A stretch of 8,926 nt of DNA, taken from assembly GCA_002162915.1 (NCBI GenBank), contig MABB01000062.1, positions 21,391-30,316 of the forward strand, given 5' to 3'. Shown here piece after piece: positions 1-7,691 of the stretch. This DNA comes from Rhodospirillales bacterium 47_12_T64. GTDB lineage: Bacteria; Pseudomonadota; Alphaproteobacteria; Kiloniellales; Kiloniellaceae. Below the pieces are notes generated by a model, which ran no database searches, was not told where the DNA came from, and saw only the letters and a list, made by a program, of their open reading frames with translations. The translations under genes were made by a program, and so were the position numbers. The first letter of the stretch is position 1; each line of letters opens with the position of its first letter.

Positions 1-1096
1 CGCCGTAGCTTGCAATCATACGCGTATGCATCCTGTCATAGATAACACCAACACAAAGGAAGAGTGCCGCTGATACAATACCGTGAGAGAGCATCTGATA
101 GATCGCCCCTTCTACACCTTGCTGGTTAGCTGCAAAAATTCCGATCGTGACAAATCCCATGTGCGCAACGGATGAATAGGCAATCAGCTTTTTCATGTCT
201 TCTTGTGCAAGCGCAACGAGAGAAGTGTAGATCACTGCGACAATCGATAACGTGTAAATCAGCGGTGTAAAGTAAACGGAGGCATCAGGCATCATCGGCA
301 GTGAGAAACGCAAGAAGCCATAAGCACCCATTTTAAGGAGAACACCCGCAAGGATCACGGACCCTGCAGTGGGCGCTTCAACGTGCGCATCCGGCAGCCA
401 GGTGTGAACCGGCCACATAGGTACTTTCACAGCAAAAGACGCAAAGAAAGCAACCCAGAGCCATTTCTGCATTTCCAGAGGGAAGTCGTAGGAAAGCAGC
501 TCTGTAATATCTGCGGTGCCTGCTTCGTAATACATGGCCAAGATGGCCACGAGCATCAGAACAGAACCGGCAAGAGTATAGAGAAACAATTTGAATGCTG
601 CATATACACGACGTGCACCGCCCCAGATCCCGATAATCAGGAACATGGGAATAAGAACACCTTCGAAGAAGATATAGAAGACAACGATATCCAAGGCACA
701 GAACATGCCCACCATCATGGTTTCCAGAATAAGGAAAGAAACCATGTATTCTTTAACACGGGTTTTAACAGGCCCCCATGAAGAGAGAATACAAATTGGT
801 GTCAGCAAGGTTGAAAGCAGCACAAAGAGTACCGAGATACCATCAACGCCCATTCGATAGGTCAGCCCAAGAGATGGCATCCATTCAACTTCTTCGACGA
901 ACTGAAATTCAGCGGTTCCACGCTCAAATCCGGTCCAGAGAAGAAGGGAGACAACAAACGTCACCCCGGAAACCCACAAGGCAACCCAGCGGGAATTTTT
1001 GGCAACAGCTTCTTCATTATCGCCACGGATAAGAAGTATGAACAAGGCACCAAGCAAAGGTGCAAAGGTCACGATAGAGAGAATATGATCTTGCAT
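1..1096 (-). CDS. nuoM: NADH-quinone oxidoreductase subunit M (NuoM), 3' end outside window
   Basis: NuoM is one of the three antiporter-like membrane subunits of complex I and carries a proton channel in the membrane arm. Translating the minus strand from the ATG at 1096 gives 365 uninterrupted residues up to the window edge. The family is usually about 500 residues, so roughly the last quarter is missing. Visible family hallmarks are the membrane glutamate E145 in [12 protein letters not shown], the lysine K224 in FAVKVPMWP, the [15 protein letters not shown] loop (about 231-245), K255 in LLKMGAYG, and [10 protein letters not shown] further on. These charged residues belong to the proton path of antiporter-like subunits. 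The start lies 5 bases after the nuoL stop. A weak GGGTTAG ribosome site 9 bases upstream sits in the end of nuoL, so translation is probably coupled. Nothing looks broken. Confidence 0.96.
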   Translation of the reverse strand, partial: MQDHILSIVTFAPLLGALFILLIRGDNEEAVAKNSRWVALWVSGVTFVVSLLLWTGFERGTAEFQFVEEVEWMPSLGLTYRMGVDGISVLFVLLSTLLTPICILSSWGPVKTRVKEYMVSFLILETMMVGMFCALDIVVFYIFFEGVLIPMFLIIGIWGGARRVYAAFKLFLYTLAGSVLMLVAILAMYYEAGTADITELLSYDFPLEMQKWLWVAFFASFAVKVPMWPVHTWLPDAHVEAPTAGSVILAGVLLKMGAYGFLRFSLPMMPDASVYFTPLIYTLSIVAVIYTSLVALAQEDMKKLIAYSSVAHMGFVTIGIFAANQQGVEGAIYQMLSHGIVSAALFLCVGVIYDRMHTRMIASYG

Positions 1097-1101
1097 AGCT
1101 T

Positions 1102-3033
1102 CTAACCCGCGTTGGTAACAATGTACCAGGTAACCAGGGAAACAACCCCGATCAGCATGGCAAAAGCATAGTGGTAGACATACCCGCTCTGGAGACGACT
1201 TGCTCTACCCGCAAGTCTGCGTGTCAGAGCCGTTACACCATCAGGACCATAAGCATCAATCACAGCACCATCCCCTGATTTCCAGAGAAAGTGGCCAAGT
1301 TTGAGTGCCGGGCGCACAAACAGGAAGTCATAAAGTTCGTCAAACATCCATTTCCTGTAAACGAAAGTATGGATTGGCTTGATAAGACTGACAAAAGTTG
1401 CTGGCAGACTTGGGACAAACATATAGAAAATATATGCCAGTACTATTCCGCTGACAGCAGCTGCCAATGGAACAATTTTCACCCATGTGGGAACATGGTG
1501 TGCTGCCTCAACGCTATCATTTCCAGCAAGAACGAGAATTGCATCACCCCAGAAATCAACCCGGGCGTCGCCAACAAAATAGCTATACCCCAACCAACCG
1601 GCAAATACAGCGCCAACAGCAAGAACAATGAGCGGCACCATCATCGTCATCGGGGATTCATGAACCCCCTGCATGGTATGCTCATCCGCACGTGGCGTAC
1701 CGTGGAATGTCATGATAATCAGACGCCAGGAATAGAACGCTGTCATAAAGGCTGCAGCTGTTCCTGCCCAGAATGCAAAGTTACCTTGTGTTGTATGCGC
1801 ACCGTAAGCAGCTTCCAGAATAAGATCTTTTGAGAAAAATCCTGAGAAAGGCGGCAAACCTGCCAGAGCGATCGAGCCAATCCACATCAAGATGTAGGTC
1901 GCCGGGATCATCTTCCAGATACCGCCCATCTTGCGCATATCCTGCTCATGATGCATGGCGTGGATGACAGAACCTGCCCCCAGGAACAGCAACGCTTTGA
2001 AGAAAGCGTGGGTCATCAGGTGGAAAATGGCACCCTCATAAGCAGACACACCAATCGCGAAGAACATATAACCGAGCTGTGAACAGGTAGAATACGCAAT
2101 GACACGTTTAATATCAAATTGGGTCAAACCAATTGTAGCCGCAAAAAAGGCTGTTGCCGCACCGACGTAGGTCACAACTTCAAGAGCAGCCGGAGCATAT
2201 TCGAATACAGGAGAGAAACGGCAGAGCATAAAGATGCCCGCTGTCACCATCGTCGCCGCATGAATGAGAGCTGAAACCGGTGTTGGGCCTTCCATCGCAT
2301 CTGGTAACCAGGTGTGCAGACCAAGCTGAGCTGATTTACCCATAGCGCCAATAAAAAGGAGAAGACAAACAATTGTCAGCGCGTGTCCTTCAAACCCGAG
2401 GAAGGTGAATTGAGCCGTAGAAAGAGCCTCTGCCTGAGGGAAGATCTCGGCAAAATTGACCGTTCCGAACAGAACAAAAACGCCCATGATGCCAAGCGCA
2501 AACCCGATATCGGCAACCCGGTTCACCAGAAAGGCCTTGATCGCCGCAGCACAGGCAGACGGTTTTTCATACCAGAAACCAATGAGCAGATAGGACGCAA
2601 GGCCAACCCCTTCCCAACCAAAGAACATCTGAACCAGGTTATCAGACGTAACCAGCATCAGCATAAAGAAGGTGAAAAGTGACAGGTAAGCGAAGAAGCG
2701 CGAAATCGATTTGTCCTCGGACATATATCCGATGGAATATAGATGCACCATGGAGGAGACCACGGTTACAACAATCAGCATCACGGCTGTAAGCGTATCA
2801 ACTTTCAATGCCCAGGATAACTGAAGATCACCAGAGTTGATCCAGGTAAATACAGGCGAAATACGCGCATTGCCATCAAGCGCTACATCTTTGAAAACGG
2901 CAAAAGAAAGAACAGCGGATACAAGCAATAACCCCGTGGTTAGAACTTGTGCCCCGCGGTCACCAATCACCTTGCCAAAAAGGCCTGCGATAAAAGCGCC
3001 CAGCAAAGGCAGAAAGACTATAAAGTATTCCAT
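1102..3033 (-). CDS. nuoL: NADH-quinone oxidoreductase subunit L (NuoL)
   Basis: NuoL is the most distal antiporter-like subunit of the complex I membrane arm. It pumps protons, and its long lateral helix runs back along the arm. The 643-residue product is complete and of normal family length. Seen in sequence: E141 in [14 protein letters not shown] (the conserved TM5 glutamate), K233 in [22 protein letters not shown]258 in [12 protein letters not shown]342 and K346 in [10 protein letters not shown], and K402 in GFFSKD. These match the charged chain known in Escherichia coli NuoL. The Proton_antipo_M core spans about 130-430. The C-terminal part (about 520-643) has the amphipathic segment with [10 protein letters not shown] and a final hydrophobic anchor. 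The start is 7 bases after the nuoK stop, with GAAGGG 11 bases upstream inside nuoK. The stop TAG is 5 bases before nuoM. Confidence 0.98.
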   Translation of the reverse strand: MEYFIVFLPLLGAFIAGLFGKVIGDRGAQVLTTGLLLVSAVLSFAVFKDVALDGNARISPVFTWINSGDLQLSWALKVDTLTAVMLIVVTVVSSMVHLYSIGYMSEDKSISRFFAYLSLFTFFMLMLVTSDNLVQMFFGWEGVGLASYLLIGFWYEKPSACAAAIKAFLVNRVADIGFALGIMGVFVLFGTVNFAEIFPQAEALSTAQFTFLGFEGHALTIVCLLLFIGAMGKSAQLGLHTWLPDAMEGPTPVSALIHAATMVTAGIFMLCRFSPVFEYAPAALEVVTYVGAATAFFAATIGLTQFDIKRVIAYSTCSQLGYMFFAIGVSAYEGAIFHLMTHAFFKALLFLGAGSVIHAMHHEQDMRKMGGIWKMIPATYILMWIGSIALAGLPPFSGFFSKDLILEAAYGAHTTQGNFAFWAGTAAAFMTAFYSWRLIIMTFHGTPRADEHTMQGVHESPMTMMVPLIVLAVGAVFAGWLGYSYFVGDARVDFWGDAILVLAGNDSVEAAHHVPTWVKIVPLAAAVSGIVLAYIFYMFVPSLPATFVSLIKPIHTFVYRKWMFDELYDFLFVRPALKLGHFLWKSGDGAVIDAYGPDGVTALTRRLAGRASRLQSGYVYHYAFAMLIGVVSLVTWYIVTNAG

Positions 3034-3040
3034 CGTCGGA

Positions 3041-3352
3041 TTAGCCCTTCATCATGTTAATATCTTCAACCGCGATAGAGCCGCGATTACGGAAGTAGAT
3101 TACCAGGATCGCCAGACCAATCGCCGCTTCTGCAGCTGCAACGGTTAAAATAAAGACGGCGAAGACCTGGCCAACCAGATCGCCCATATGGGTTGAGAAA
3201 GCCACAAAATTGATGTTAACGGCGAGTAACATAAGCTCAATCGACATCAAAATAACGATAACGTTCTTTCTATTAAGAAAGATGCCAAAGACGCCCAGTG
3301 TAAACAGAACTGCCGCAACAATCAGGTAATGGGCCAGACCAATTTCTAACAT
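3041..3352 (-). CDS. nuoK: NADH-quinone oxidoreductase subunit K (NuoK)
   Basis: NuoK is a small membrane subunit of complex I, homologous to mitochondrial ND4L and related to MrpC, and contributes to the proton path next to NuoJ and NuoN. The product is 103 residues, normal for the family, with three membrane segments at about 5-25, 30-50 and 60-85. The two membrane glutamates required for activity in the family are present: E39 in [10 protein letters not shown] and E75 in [12 protein letters not shown], equivalent to E36 and E72 of E. coli. The ATG follows the nuoJ stop by only 2 bases. Its GGGAG ribosome site (3365-3369) lies inside the last codons of nuoJ, about 12 bases upstream, so translation is probably coupled. 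nuoL begins 7 bases downstream. Confidence 0.98.
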   Translation of the reverse strand: MLEIGLAHYLIVAAVLFTLGVFGIFLNRKNVIVILMSIELMLLAVNINFVAFSTHMGDLVGQVFAVFILTVAAAEAAIGLAILVIYFRNRGSIAVEDINMMKG

Positions 3353-3354
3353 GG

Positions 3355-3969
3355 TTAGATACCACTCCCGCTGGTTACTTTTTTGATTTCAACGGACTCT
3401 TCACGGGTACGATTTACCTGGTCAGAAATGACCTGCTTACGAACCCCTTCCCGTTTACGCAGTGTCAGCACAATCGCACCGATCATCGCAACAAGAAGGA
3501 TCATTCCACAAGCCTGGAAGAGATATACATATTTAGTGTAGAGAACCTGCCCCAATGCCCGGGTATTATGTACCACATCGATATTCGGTATTGGCACAGA
3601 AGCCACAGCCACAGCCTCTGGCGATGCAAAGGTCGAAGACAGGATGAGAACCAGCTCAACCAGAAGGACAAGACCGATAGAGCCACCAAGTATCAAATGT
3701 TGCTTCAAGCCCTGCCGCGCTTTTTCGATATTAATATCGAGCATCATGACAACAAACAGGAAGAGAACGGCAACGGCCCCGACATAAACAACAACTAAAA
3801 TCATGGCCAGGAATTCAGCGCCCATCAGAACGAAAAGTCCTGCAGCATTGAAGAAGCACAAAATCAGGAACAACACAGAGTGAACCGGGTTTCGGGAAGA
3901 GATCACCATAATAGCCGAAGCGATGGAGATTGTAGCGAATACATAAAAGACGAGAGCTTGAACGATCAT
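3355..3969 (-). CDS. nuoJ: NADH-quinone oxidoreductase subunit J (NuoJ)
   Basis: NuoJ is the ND6-type membrane subunit of complex I. It lies between the quinone-site subunit NuoH and the antiporter-like subunits and takes part in coupling quinone reduction to proton transfer. The 204-residue product has five hydrophobic segments at about 4-24, 30-49, 54-78, 92-112 and 146-170, then a charged cytoplasmic tail of about 34 residues. The family signature [19 protein letters not shown] (about 61-79) marks the third helix, where the pi-bulge occurs in solved structures. The start at 3969 is supported by AAAGGG at 3977-3982, 7 bases upstream. The start codon overlaps, as ATGA, the stop of a tiny upstream reading frame (3966-4019). 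The nuoJ stop is 2 bases before nuoK. The 73-base gap to nuoI is the longest in the window. Confidence 0.97.
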   Translation of the reverse strand: MIVQALVFYVFATISIASAIMVISSRNPVHSVLFLILCFFNAAGLFVLMGAEFLAMILVVVYVGAVAVLFLFVVMMLDINIEKARQGLKQHLILGGSIGLVLLVELVLILSSTFASPEAVAVASVPIPNIDVVHNTRALGQVLYTKYVYLFQACGMILLVAMIGAIVLTLRKREGVRKQVISDQVNRTREESVEIKKVTSGSGI

Positions 3970-4019
3970 CGAGCTACCCTTTCTTTACGAGCCTGGTATT
4001 GGCATATGATTTTTTTCAT
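3966..4019 (-). CDS. Possible 17-residue leader peptide upstream of nuoJ
   Basis: In the gap between nuoI and nuoJ, an ATG at 4019 opens a short frame encoding [17 protein letters not shown]. Its TGA overlaps the nuoJ ATG as ATGA, the arrangement typical of translational coupling. The nuoJ ribosome site AAAGGG lies inside this frame. Its own ribosome site is weak: a GGGA sits about 13 bases upstream, and an in-frame GTG two codons earlier could also start it. The peptide is basic, has no recognisable domain, and resembles no family I know. A frame this short can arise by chance. The ATGA overlap and the otherwise tight operon packing are the only reasons to list it. The alternative is untranslated spacer. 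Confidence 0.22.
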   Translation of the reverse strand: MKKIICQYQARKERVAR

Positions 4020-4042
4020 AAACACTTTTTTATCCCAAGCTC

Positions 4043-4531
4043 TTAACGGTAAGGAGCATCCAAAGCGATGTTTTGCGCAATTTCGGTTTCCCAACGGTCA
4101 CCATTCGAGAGAAGCTTTTCCTTGTCGTAGAAAAGCTCTTCACGTGTCTCGGTCGCAAACTCAAAGTTTGGTCCTTCGACAATGGCGTCCACCGGGCAAG
4201 CCTCTTGGCAAAATCCGCAATAGATACACTTCGTCATATCAATGTCATAGCGTGTGGTGCGACGGCTGCCGTCATCACGCGGCTCAGATTCAATTGTAAT
4301 CGCCTGTGCAGGGCAAATTGCTTCACACAATTTACAAGCAATACAGCGCTCTTCCCCATTGGCATAGCGGCGCAAAGCATGTTCTCCACGAAAACGCGGG
4401 CTAATCGGCCCCTTTTCATATGGATAGTTCAGGGTAACCTTTGGCTTGAAAAAGTACTTCAAGGTTAGGGCCATACCGGAAAGCAGTTCCGTCAAAAGAA
4501 GACTGCGGACTGGATTTTTCATGAAAGCCAT
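4043..4531 (-). CDS. nuoI: NADH-quinone oxidoreductase subunit I (NuoI), two [4Fe-4S] clusters
   Basis: NuoI is the TYKY-type iron-sulfur subunit of complex I. It carries electrons from NuoG towards the terminal N2 cluster and quinone. The 162-residue product is complete, with the usual alphaproteobacterial length. Two ferredoxin-type motifs are visible: C63, C66, C69 and C73 in [12 protein letters not shown], and C102, C105, C108 and C112 in [12 protein letters not shown], the N6a and N6b sites. The N-terminal stretch (about 10-30) is the amphipathic membrane-contacting helix, followed by the conserved [21 protein letters not shown]. Strong likeness to the mitochondrial-type protein supports an alphaproteobacterial origin. 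The ATG at 4531 is preferred because GGAGAG (4542-4547) is 10 bases upstream. The ATG at 4522 (residue 4) is the alternative. It is the only gene here with loose gaps on both sides. Confidence 0.98.
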   Translation of the reverse strand: MAFMKNPVRSLLLTELLSGMALTLKYFFKPKVTLNYPYEKGPISPRFRGEHALRRYANGEERCIACKLCEAICPAQAITIESEPRDDGSRRTTRYDIDMTKCIYCGFCQEACPVDAIVEGPNFEFATETREELFYDKEKLLSNGDRWETEIAQNIALDAPYR

Positions 4532-4534
4532 TGT

Positions 4535-4547
4535 CCTCTATCTCTCC
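4535..4547 (-). promoter_or_regulatory. Double ribosome binding site of nuoI
   Basis: Two purine-rich candidates precede nuoI on the minus strand. GGAGAG at 4542-4547 is 10 bases before the ATG at 4531. GAGG at 4535-4538 is only 3 bases before that ATG but 12 bases before the in-frame ATG at 4522. The first favours the longer product, while the second could serve the one starting three residues later. The stop TAG of the tiny frame at 4538-4585 falls within this site. Confidence 0.5.
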
Positions 4548-4585
4548 ACGTTTCTTTTTGTTTTTTTATTATTATCCATTGTCAT
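4538..4585 (-). CDS. Possible 15-residue leader peptide upstream of nuoI
   Basis: Four bases after the nuoH stop, an ATG at 4585 opens a frame encoding MTMDNNKKTKRNVER that ends at TAG (4540-4538), inside the nuoI ribosome-binding region. It is rich in lysine, asparagine and arginine, reflecting the A-rich DNA of the gap (runs of seven and five A), and contains no domain. Ribosomes finishing nuoH could reinitiate here and be delivered to nuoI. The upstream purines (GAGA) form only a weak ribosome site. Chance is a serious alternative at this length, and the gap may simply be untranslated spacer. Confidence 0.15.
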   Translation of the reverse strand: MTMDNNKKTKRNVER

Positions 4586-4589
4586 TTTC

Positions 4590-5621
4590 TCACTGAGCAG
4601 CCGGTAAAAGGTCGAAGCCAACAAGAACACCTGCTGTCAGGATTACCCAGAAAAGGGTAAACGGCAGGAAGACTTTCCACCCCAGGCGCATCAGCTGATC
4701 ATAGCGGAAACGTGGGAATGTGGCACGAACCCAGAGGAAACAGAAAAGGACAAAAGCAATCTTGAGCGAGAACCAAACAGGTCCAGGAACCCAGTTAAAA
4801 GGCGCAATGTCCACTGGCGGAAGCCATCCACCGAGGAACAGAATAGCCGCCATTGCACTCATCAGGATCATGTTTGCGTATTCGCCAAGGAAGAACAGGG
4901 CAAAACTCATAGAAGAATATTCGACCATGAAACCCGCAACGAGCTCAGATTCACCTTCTGGAAGATCAAACGGTGACCGATTGGTTTCTGCCAGGATGGA
5001 TATGAAAAAGACCACAAACATTGGAAGCAGCGGGAACGCATACCAATTGAACATGCCATACTCACCCTTCTGGGCCATGACAATATCCGAGAGGTTTAAA
5101 GAACCCACACACATCAATACGGTGATGATAACCAAGCCCATAGAAACTTCGTAAGAAACCATTTGAGCAGCAGAGCGAAGAGCACCGATAAATGGATATT
5201 TGGAGTTGGAAGCCCACCCCGCCATGATCACCCCGTAAACACCGAGGGAAGAGATGGCAAAGAGATAGAGAATACCAACATTAATATCACTAATCACCAA
5301 GCCTTCACCGAAGGGGATCACAGACCAAGCGACAAGGCTGAGAATAAACGTCAGCATCGGCGCCATAATGAAGATGATTTTGTTCGAACCTGAAGGAAGA
5401 ATGGTTTCCTTCATCATCAGTTTGACGGCATCAGCAAACGGCTGCAAAAGACCAAATGGACCAACAACGTTAGGGCCTTTACGCATTTGCATCGCGCCAA
5501 TGACTTTACGTTCAAAGTAAGTCAGATAAGCGACTGCAATAAGTAACGGCCCCACGACTACCATGATTTGCGCAACGATAATTACCGTTGGCAGAGCGTA
5601 TCCTTCCCAGAAATCAACCAT
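4590..5621 (-). CDS. nuoH: NADH-quinone oxidoreductase subunit H (NuoH)
   Basis: NuoH is the ND1-type membrane subunit of complex I. It forms much of the quinone entry tunnel and the link between electron transfer and the proton path. The product is 343 residues, close to the usual 320-350, with about eight hydrophobic segments. Conserved features seen are [17 protein letters not shown] (about 35-51, with E37), [15 protein letters not shown] (about 54-68), SYEVSMGL (E158), and the acidic loop [20 protein letters not shown] (211-230, with E212, D219, E222, E224), which contacts the quinone site. The start codon overlaps the end of nuoG by 8 bases. AGGGAG at 5634-5639 lies 12 bases upstream within nuoG, so the two are probably translationally coupled. 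After the stop comes an A-rich 58-base gap before nuoI. Confidence 0.98.
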   Translation of the reverse strand: MVDFWEGYALPTVIIVAQIMVVVGPLLIAVAYLTYFERKVIGAMQMRKGPNVVGPFGLLQPFADAVKLMMKETILPSGSNKIIFIMAPMLTFILSLVAWSVIPFGEGLVISDINVGILYLFAISSLGVYGVIMAGWASNSKYPFIGALRSAAQMVSYEVSMGLVIITVLMCVGSLNLSDIVMAQKGEYGMFNWYAFPLLPMFVVFFISILAETNRSPFDLPEGESELVAGFMVEYSSMSFALFFLGEYANMILMSAMAAILFLGGWLPPVDIAPFNWVPGPVWFSLKIAFVLFCFLWVRATFPRFRYDQLMRLGWKVFLPFTLFWVILTAGVLVGFDLLPAAQ

Positions 5622-7680
5622 TGGTTCCAGTAACTCCCTGCTCTTTACCTAGTACAAATTGCTCTGTACAGGCAGACATCGTTTCGGATGAACGGCTGAT
5701 TGGATCAGTCATGTAGAAATTCTCTATAGCGACTTTGAACGGATCAGACGAGAGATCACCAGCAGTCTTGGCAAAATCACCCCAGACATTGGAATTGACC
5801 TGATCAATCGCAGCAAACACCGGGTTTACCTCAATCAAACGTTGACGAAGTTGGCCGATATTATCATATGGCAAAGCTTCCCCGATCTGCTCGGACAAGG
5901 CACGAAGGATTGTCCAATCTTCGCGGGCTTCACCAGGCGGAAAAACAGCTAGACGGCCAAGTTGAACACGACCTTCTGTATTTACATAAGTTCCGTTTTT
6001 CTCGGTATATGCCGCACCTGGCAAGATAACGTCAGCAGCCGAAGCTCCTGCGTCTCCATGATGGCCCTGATAGATAACAAAAGCACTTTTAAGCTTCGAT
6101 GTATCGATTTCATCAGCACCAAGAAGGTAAACGGCTTTCACCTTACCCTTTTCAGCGCCTTCAAGAATACCATCAACATCCAGACCACCCTCGCCCGGTA
6201 CAAAACCGAGATCAAGCGCCGCAACACGAGAAGCAGCAGTATGGAGAATGTTGAACCCGTTCCAGTCATCCTGAACCAGACCGAATTTGTCAGCAATCGT
6301 TTTGGCTTGGGTCAAGACAGCCGCGCCGTCCTTACGGGTAAGTGCCCCCATACCAACAATGATCATCGGCTTCTTGGCTTCTTTCAGCACCTTCGCAAAG
6401 GAATTTTTGCCCGAAGCAACTTCCTTTAGCGTATCAGGTCCTGCACCAAGATATTCATACTCATAGGTAAGATCGACAGCTTCACCGATCATGCCGACTT
6501 TAAAGCCACCTTCGAGGAAACGTTTGCGAAGACGTGCGTTGATAAGCGCTGCTTCCCAACGAGGGTTTGTCCCAACCAACAGAACGGCGTCAGCATCTTC
6601 AATACCAGCAATAGAGGTGTTGAAGAGATAGGCAGATCGGTTGGAGCTATCGAGCTTCGCGCCATCTTGACGACAGTCGATATTTGACGAACCCAGATTG
6701 CCCATAAAGTCTTTAAGAGCGAGCATTGATTCGGCATCATTAAGATTGCCTGTAATCGCTGCGATTTCGTTCCCCTTAAGTGGAGAGAGCTTTTCTTTAA
6801 TGGCAGAAAATGCTTCGTCCCAGGTCGCTGCCTTGAGTTTACCGTCAACTCGAACATAAGGACGATCAAGACGCTGTTTGCTCAAACCATCCGTAATGTA
6901 ACGGGTCTTATCAGAAATCCACTCTTCGTTCACATCTTCATGGATACGCGGAAGGATACGAAGAACTTCGCGGCCACGAACATCAACGCGAATGTTCGAT
7001 CCAACAGCGTCCATAACGTCAACGGAGTTAACTTTTTTCAATTCCCAGGGACGTGCGTTAAACGCGTATGGCTTGGATGTCAGAGCACCAACGGGACAGA
7101 CATCAACCAAATTACCGGACAGTTCAGTATTTACGGCCTTTTCCAAAGTCGTAATCTCAACATGACCACCCCGGTTTAGCAGGCCCATTTCTTCGATACC
7201 GGCAATTTCAGTCGAAAAGCGAACACACCGTGTGCACTGAATACAGCGGGTCATGATCGTTTTGATCAATGGTCCCATATATTTTTCAGTAGCTGCGCGC
7301 TTGGTTTCTTTATAGCGTCCGTGATCAAGGCCAAATGCCATGGCTTGATCCTGCAGGTCACATTCGCCACCCTGGTCACAAATAGGACAATCAAGCGGGT
7401 GATTGATAAGCAGGAATTCCATAACCCCTTTACGGGCCTTCTTAACTACGTCGCTGTCAGTTTTAATGACCATGCCTTCACCAGCCGGCATTGCACAAGA
7501 TGCAATAGGCTTTGGCGCACGTTCCATCTCAACCAGACACATCCGGCAGTTACCAGCAACGGAAAGACGCTCGTGATAACAAAAACGAGGAACTTCAGCA
7601 CCGGCAAGCTCGCAGGCCTGTAAAACAGTCAGACCGTCTGCGACTTCGATTTCTTTACCGTCAATCGTCAACTTTGGCAT
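5614..7680 (-). CDS. nuoG: NADH-quinone oxidoreductase subunit G (NuoG)
   Basis: NuoG is the large iron-sulfur subunit of the complex I peripheral arm, relaying electrons from NuoF towards NuoI. It has 688 residues, normal for alphaproteobacteria. In order: a [2Fe-2S] ferredoxin domain with C34, C45, C48 and C62 (N1b); the His-Cys motif with H94, C98, C101 and C107 (N5); a [4Fe-4S] motif with C146, C149, C152 and C195 (N4); then a molybdopterin-oxidoreductase-like fold from about 215 to beyond 600. In this family the last fold is structural and carries no cofactor. The four-cysteine N7 site of E. coli and Thermus NuoG is absent: the segment around 215-260 has no cysteine. The start ATG has AGGAG 6 bases upstream, overlapping the nuoF stop. 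The 3' end overlaps nuoH by 8 bases. Confidence 0.98.
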   Translation of the reverse strand: MPKLTIDGKEIEVADGLTVLQACELAGAEVPRFCYHERLSVAGNCRMCLVEMERAPKPIASCAMPAGEGMVIKTDSDVVKKARKGVMEFLLINHPLDCPICDQGGECDLQDQAMAFGLDHGRYKETKRAATEKYMGPLIKTIMTRCIQCTRCVRFSTEIAGIEEMGLLNRGGHVEITTLEKAVNTELSGNLVDVCPVGALTSKPYAFNARPWELKKVNSVDVMDAVGSNIRVDVRGREVLRILPRIHEDVNEEWISDKTRYITDGLSKQRLDRPYVRVDGKLKAATWDEAFSAIKEKLSPLKGNEIAAITGNLNDAESMLALKDFMGNLGSSNIDCRQDGAKLDSSNRSAYLFNTSIAGIEDADAVLLVGTNPRWEAALINARLRKRFLEGGFKVGMIGEAVDLTYEYEYLGAGPDTLKEVASGKNSFAKVLKEAKKPMIIVGMGALTRKDGAAVLTQAKTIADKFGLVQDDWNGFNILHTAASRVAALDLGFVPGEGGLDVDGILEGAEKGKVKAVYLLGADEIDTSKLKSAFVIYQGHHGDAGASAADVILPGAAYTEKNGTYVNTEGRVQLGRLAVFPPGEAREDWTILRALSEQIGEALPYDNIGQLRQRLIEVNPVFAAIDQVNSNVWGDFAKTAGDLSSDPFKVAIENFYMTDPISRSSETMSACTEQFVLGKEQGVTGTNG

Positions 7681-7684
7681 CAGT

Positions 7685-7691
7685 CTCTCCT
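7685..7691 (-). promoter_or_regulatory. Ribosome binding site of nuoG overlapping the nuoF stop
   Basis: On the minus strand the sequence reads TAGGAGAGACTGATG. The TAG is the nuoF stop, AGGAGAG is a strong Shine-Dalgarno sequence sharing two bases with it, and the ATG starts nuoG. This fixes the nuoG start and suggests that ribosomes ending nuoF help initiate nuoG. Confidence 0.8.

Noticed and set aside
383..1032. Plus-strand open frames of 132 and 84 codons near the left edge
   Set aside because: The minus strand here encodes a well-conserved, uninterrupted NuoM that simply runs off the window; the plus-strand frames are its shadow.
1291..1833. 180-codon open frame on the plus strand
   Set aside because: It lies antisense to the conserved core and C-terminal part of nuoL, has no family resemblance, and its composition reflects the complement of membrane-protein codons.
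3970..4042. Possible intrinsic terminator in the nuoI-nuoJ gap
   Set aside because: There are A runs on the coding strand but no G+C-rich hairpin followed by a T run, so the mRNA would lack a terminator structure; read-through into nuoJ is expected.
4555..4600. Possible internal promoter before nuoI, with a GATAAT-like -10 in the A-rich gap
   Set aside because: The hexamer 17 bases upstream matches TTGACA at only three of six positions, and A/T-rich spacer easily gives -10-like strings.
5962..6429. 155-codon open frame on the plus strand
   Set aside because: It lies antisense to the molybdopterin-like domain of nuoG, with no recognisable domain and no independent support.
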